In this document: positions 23,532-25,380 of the stretch, in pieces
Layout of the letters: each line of letters begins with the position of its first letter
Numbering within the stretch: the stretch's first letter is position 1
IMG/VR virus record: IMGVR_UViG_3300030430_004365
Span: 1 to 25,380 of that record
Strand: one strand, 5' to 3'
Length of the DNA: 25,380 bases
Origin: a virus
Notes under the pieces: generated by a model
Seen by the model: only the letters and a program-made list of their open reading frames with translations
What the model was told of the DNA's origin: nothing
Databases searched by the model: none
Made by a program: the position numbers and the translations under genes

Positions 23532-23747
23532 ATGCAGACGGATGAGAAGTACAATGTTGGAGTCCCTTGCGAAGATGCTTTGGCAGCCATCGGCGATATT
23601 GCCAATAGTGGATCGCTTCTGCAGAAGGTTTTGGCCACTGGTGTGGCCTCGAACAGAGTTGCCGAGGCCTGCGTAAACCTGTTTACCGAGATCGCAGAGC
23701 TTGCCGGCGCCGCTGTCGATTCAGCCAAGCCTGGTAGTGATACCTGA
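23532..23747 (+). CDS. Small helical protein of unknown function
   Basis: The 71-residue product (MQTDEKYNVGVPCEDALAAI ... VDSAKPGSDT) is mostly predicted helix and carries no motif I recognise. GGAG 7 nt before the ATG supports the start at 23532 rather than the open frame upstream at 23466. It runs opposite to the early operon and its last 65 bp overlap, tail to tail, the end of the gene at 23683-23985. Its location next to int is where small regulators or excisionase-like proteins often occur, but it has no visible winged-helix or HTH pattern, so I do not assign it. Confidence 0.6.
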   Translation: MQTDEKYNVGVPCEDALAAIGDIANSGSLLQKVLATGVASNRVAEACVNLFTEIAELAGAAVDSAKPGSDT

Positions 23748-23985
23748 TCTTCCGGTAAACCGTTGCGGCTTGTGGGTTATGGTCCAGCTCCGCCCTGGAC
23801 TTGATGCCACAAGCCTGCAGGATGAACTCCCGGGCGTCTTCCTCTGTATGGGTGCCGTCCGGGATTAACAGGTTGAATTTCGCGGCTCTGCGTCTGTCCA
23901 GGTACAGCCTGAATTGGCTGTCCTGGCAGAGCAGGGCGGCGTTCCTTGCCAGAAAGCCGCCCTTCTGTGGTGCTGGTGCTATCAT
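23683..23985 (-). CDS. Conserved phage protein of unknown function
   Basis: The 100-residue product has the pattern ARNAALLCQDSQFRLYLDRRRAAKFNLLIPDGTHTEEDAREFILQACGIKSRAELDHNPQAA, then KIRYHYQAWLNRQRRRQ. I associate this pattern with a small conserved protein in early regions of gammaproteobacterial prophages (C-Q-D-x-x-F-R-x-Y-L-D, then T-E-x-D-A). No biochemical role is established. It starts 3 bp after the stop of the upstream gene and lacks its own strong ribosome binding site, so translation is probably coupled. Its 3' end overlaps the opposing small gene by 65 bp. Confidence 0.75.
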   Translation of the reverse strand: MIAPAPQKGGFLARNAALLCQDSQFRLYLDRRRAAKFNLLIPDGTHTEEDAREFILQACGIKSRAELDHNPQAATVYRKIRYHYQAWLNRQRRRQALRSR

Positions 23986-23988
23986 CAG

Positions 23989-24357
23989 TCAGGCTGCCAT
24001 GTTGTTGGTGGTGATCGGCTCTCCCTTCTCGATGATGTAATTCAGATAGCTGATGTAGGTGTTCAGTTCCTCCATGGACTTATTGAACTCCTTTTCAGGG
24101 TTGAAGTGTTCTTCCGGGGAGGTCCAGACGCGGAGTTCGGCGACGGATTCCGTATAATTGTCGGATTTGTAGCGGCTGTCGATTGGGTGAACTTTGCTGT
24201 CGAGCATCGACACATGGCCTGAAAAACTGCAGAAGGCATGGGCCAGCCCCCTGCGGGTGATCAGCATGCACAGCAGAAAGACTTCCTCCGCACGGGTGCA
24301 GAGGATTTCGTTCATGTCTTCGATGGTGAGTTGTTGGGTTGCCTTTGTCATGATCAT
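23989..24357 (-). CDS. Early phage protein of unknown function
   Basis: The 122-residue product includes LTIEDMNEILCTRAEEVFLLCMLITRRGLAHAFCSFSGHVSMLDSKVHPI and an acidic tail EEHFNPEKEFNKSMEELNTYISYLNYIIEKGE. I recognise no family. Its first ATG overlaps the antirepressor stop (ATGA), with GAGG just upstream; an alternative in-frame ATG at 24351 is 2 codons later. It therefore belongs to the antirepressor operon. The sequence is helix-rich and probably cytoplasmic. Confidence 0.7.
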   Translation of the reverse strand: MIMTKATQQLTIEDMNEILCTRAEEVFLLCMLITRRGLAHAFCSFSGHVSMLDSKVHPIDSRYKSDNYTESVAELRVWTSPEEHFNPEKEFNKSMEELNTYISYLNYIIEKGEPITTNNMAA

Positions 24358-25136
24358 TCTTCCTCGTCCTGGAACAGGGCCAGCATGTCGTGCATGCCGC
24401 GGTTCGCTTTCTGGAGCTTTTTCAGCTCGGGATGCTGCAATGGGGTGACGATGCCCTGGGCGTCGATGTCCAGGCAGACCAGGGTGGGTGCGCTGAGGTT
24501 GGGGCCGCCCTCGTCTTTGAGCACCTGACGGATAAAGTCTTTCTCCGCCTTGTTGACCGCCCGAATCCAGCGCATGGTCACGTCGTGGAGCTGCTTCACC
24601 ATGAAGATGGCGTCCTGCGCCTGCTGGGCGGTGAGGTCTTCTATCCGGCGCACGCCGAAGTGGTTGCGGATGCGTTCGTTGATGGCGTAGGCCGCGCCCT
24701 TGCCCCGGAAACCGACGGTCACCGACTGGATGGTGTCGGAGAGCTGTTGGCGGAGCTTGTAAGAGGCGCGATCCGGCTGCTGCCAGACGGAAACGCCATA
24801 GCTCCCTGTTTTGCGGATAGCCGGCAGAACTTCGTGGGTAACCCAGCGCTTGAATTTTTTGGCTTCGGGTTTGCGGGATTTGAAGATCAGGCAGTAAAGG
24901 CCGGCTTCGTTAATGATGCTTACTTTCTGCTTCCCACCAAGGGTGTCGATAGTACCGACCCCCTTTTCATCGTCGTCCAAATTCCGTACGGCATCGTTAT
25001 AGTTGACTATGGCTAAGGCGTGGCAAACATCGGCTGCGACGAACCAAGGCTCTTCGTTGATCAGGAGAACACGGAGATCGGTAGAGGAAAAGTGAAACAC
25101 GGACGGTGCGGGCGCACCTTGGGTGTGGTTATGCAT
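24354..25136 (-). CDS. BRO-type phage antirepressor
   Basis: The 260-residue product has a BRO-N domain (residues ~13-112) with the signature LRVLLINEEPWFVAADVCHAL, then NLDDDEKGVGTIDTLGGKQKVSIINEAGLYCLIFKSRKPEAKKFKRWVTHEVLPAIRKTGSYG. The C-terminal part (~125-190, KLRQQLSDTIQSVTVGFRGKG...NHFGVRRIEDL) resembles the ORF6C/P22 Ant type. Such proteins counter the lysogeny repressor or act on host regulators. The ATG at 25136 has AAGGA 8 nt upstream, inside a 6-bp hairpin. Its leader carries antisense target boxes for a C4 RNA, so expression is probably controlled after transcription. It leads an operon of three genes. Confidence 0.88.
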   Translation of the reverse strand: MHNHTQGAPAPSVFHFSSTDLRVLLINEEPWFVAADVCHALAIVNYNDAVRNLDDDEKGVGTIDTLGGKQKVSIINEAGLYCLIFKSRKPEAKKFKRWVTHEVLPAIRKTGSYGVSVWQQPDRASYKLRQQLSDTIQSVTVGFRGKGAAYAINERIRNHFGVRRIEDLTAQQAQDAIFMVKQLHDVTMRWIRAVNKAEKDFIRQVLKDEGGPNLSAPTLVCLDIDAQGIVTPLQHPELKKLQKANRGMHDMLALFQDEEE

Positions 25137-25143
25137 GACATGA

Positions 25144-25226
25144 TTCCTTTGTTCGGTTAAGGAACCCGCCTACCTGTCGCCAAACAGGGAGGGCGGGACC
25201 GCGCGGGTTGGCGAACCGGCCAAAGG
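25144..25226 (-). promoter_or_regulatory. Antirepressor leader with antisense target boxes
   Basis: On the minus strand from upstream: CCTTTG (25221-25226) and GTTCGCCAAC (25207-25216), complementary in order to the boxes of the C4-like RNA. Next comes GTTTGGCGAC (25176-25185), a copy of the antisense box in a hairpin loop (CCTG/CAGG stem). Last is a hairpin (25144-25149 with 25159-25164) that buries the AAGGA ribosome binding site. The target box can pair with either copy, which makes a switch plausible. A further perfect hairpin (25235-25250) lies just upstream. Confidence 0.65.
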
Positions 25227-25297
25227 TAACCGGCAGGCCCCGAAGGGCCTCCCACACGGCCCGCCCCATAACGCTTGGCGTGCCATGCACTGAGCAC

Positions 25298-25380
25298 AAA
25301 AAAACCGCAGACTCGAATGGAGATGCGGTGTGCTCTCCTTTGAAGCTCGGGTCGCCAAACCCGGCCGCTGATTTTGCAGC
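25298..25380 (-). ncRNA. C4-type antisense RNA (5' end may lie beyond the window)
   Basis: This matches the C4 antisense RNA of P1/P7-like immunity regions. On the minus strand a hairpin (GGGT/ACCC stem near 25350-25362) displays GTTTGGCGAC in its loop (25351-25360). CAAAGG follows (25337-25342), then a stem CCGCA/TGCGG (25324-25328 with 25305-25309) and seven T residues (25298-25304) forming the terminator. Both boxes complement the leader downstream. In the known systems the RNA is processed from the antirepressor transcript and blocks its translation. The family is assigned from memory of its structure. Confidence 0.75.

Noticed and set aside
25170-25380. Leftward frame with TTG start spanning the C4-like RNA (ATRASKESTPHLHSSLRFF...)
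   Set aside because: Frames like this recur across C4 elements and are sometimes annotated as Ash/Icd-like proteins. Here the frame may begin beyond the window and it follows the RNA structure, so I do not call a gene; an Icd-like leader peptide remains possible.
1-25380. CRISPR arrays, tRNA genes, insertion sequences
   Set aside because: No regularly spaced direct repeats, tRNA T-loop/acceptor pattern or transposase frame was seen.

Overview
The window is a temperate, long-tailed (siphovirus-like) phage of a GC-rich gammaproteobacterium. The host is probably a marine genus such as Marinobacter; this rests on protein style and is not proven. The virion module is lambda/HK97-like and reads rightward from 65 to 20849 with almost no gaps and many 4-nt ATGA/GTGA overlaps.

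Packaging and head genes come first: small terminase (P27 type), large terminase, a small membrane protein, portal, S49 prohead protease, a major capsid protein with its own scaffold-like N-terminus, and a small protein of unknown role. Next are connector and tail genes: head-tail connector, head closure, minor tail Z-like, tail terminator, tail tube, a 1219-residue tape measure, then a distal tail set ending in a baseplate-hub-like protein. No sheath gene and no lysis genes are visible. Three intrinsic terminators lie inside or at the start of this unit: just before terS, before the capsid gene and after it. Late transcription therefore probably relies on antitermination, or the terminators set gene dosage. 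A small membrane-protein gene on the opposite strand occupies the slot between tail tube and tape measure where a tail assembly chaperone is usual.

From 20947 to 21946 two leftward genes (a membrane protein with a resolvase-like tail, and a secreted DUF4124-like protein) look like cargo (moron) genes. They are followed by about 300 bp that look like an intact phage attachment site. Heptamers GTGCTCC/GGAGCAC, spaced by multiples of 11 bp, flank a core whose minus strand encodes the DusA N-terminal motif FCVAPMMDW. The integrase gene starts immediately to the right. Phage DNA lies on both sides of the core, so the sequence represents attP (free, circular or tandem phage DNA) rather than one end of a simple prophage, and the bacterial target is probably dusA.

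Right of int, a small rightward gene of unknown function faces a leftward early operon: a BRO-type antirepressor and two small conserved phage proteins. The antirepressor leader holds a C4-type antisense RNA at the window edge. It has two boxes complementary to the leader, and there is a third matching box plus a hairpin sequestering the ribosome binding site just upstream of the antirepressor start. Together int, attP and the C4/antirepressor switch form the lysogeny control region; the left 21 kb builds the particle.
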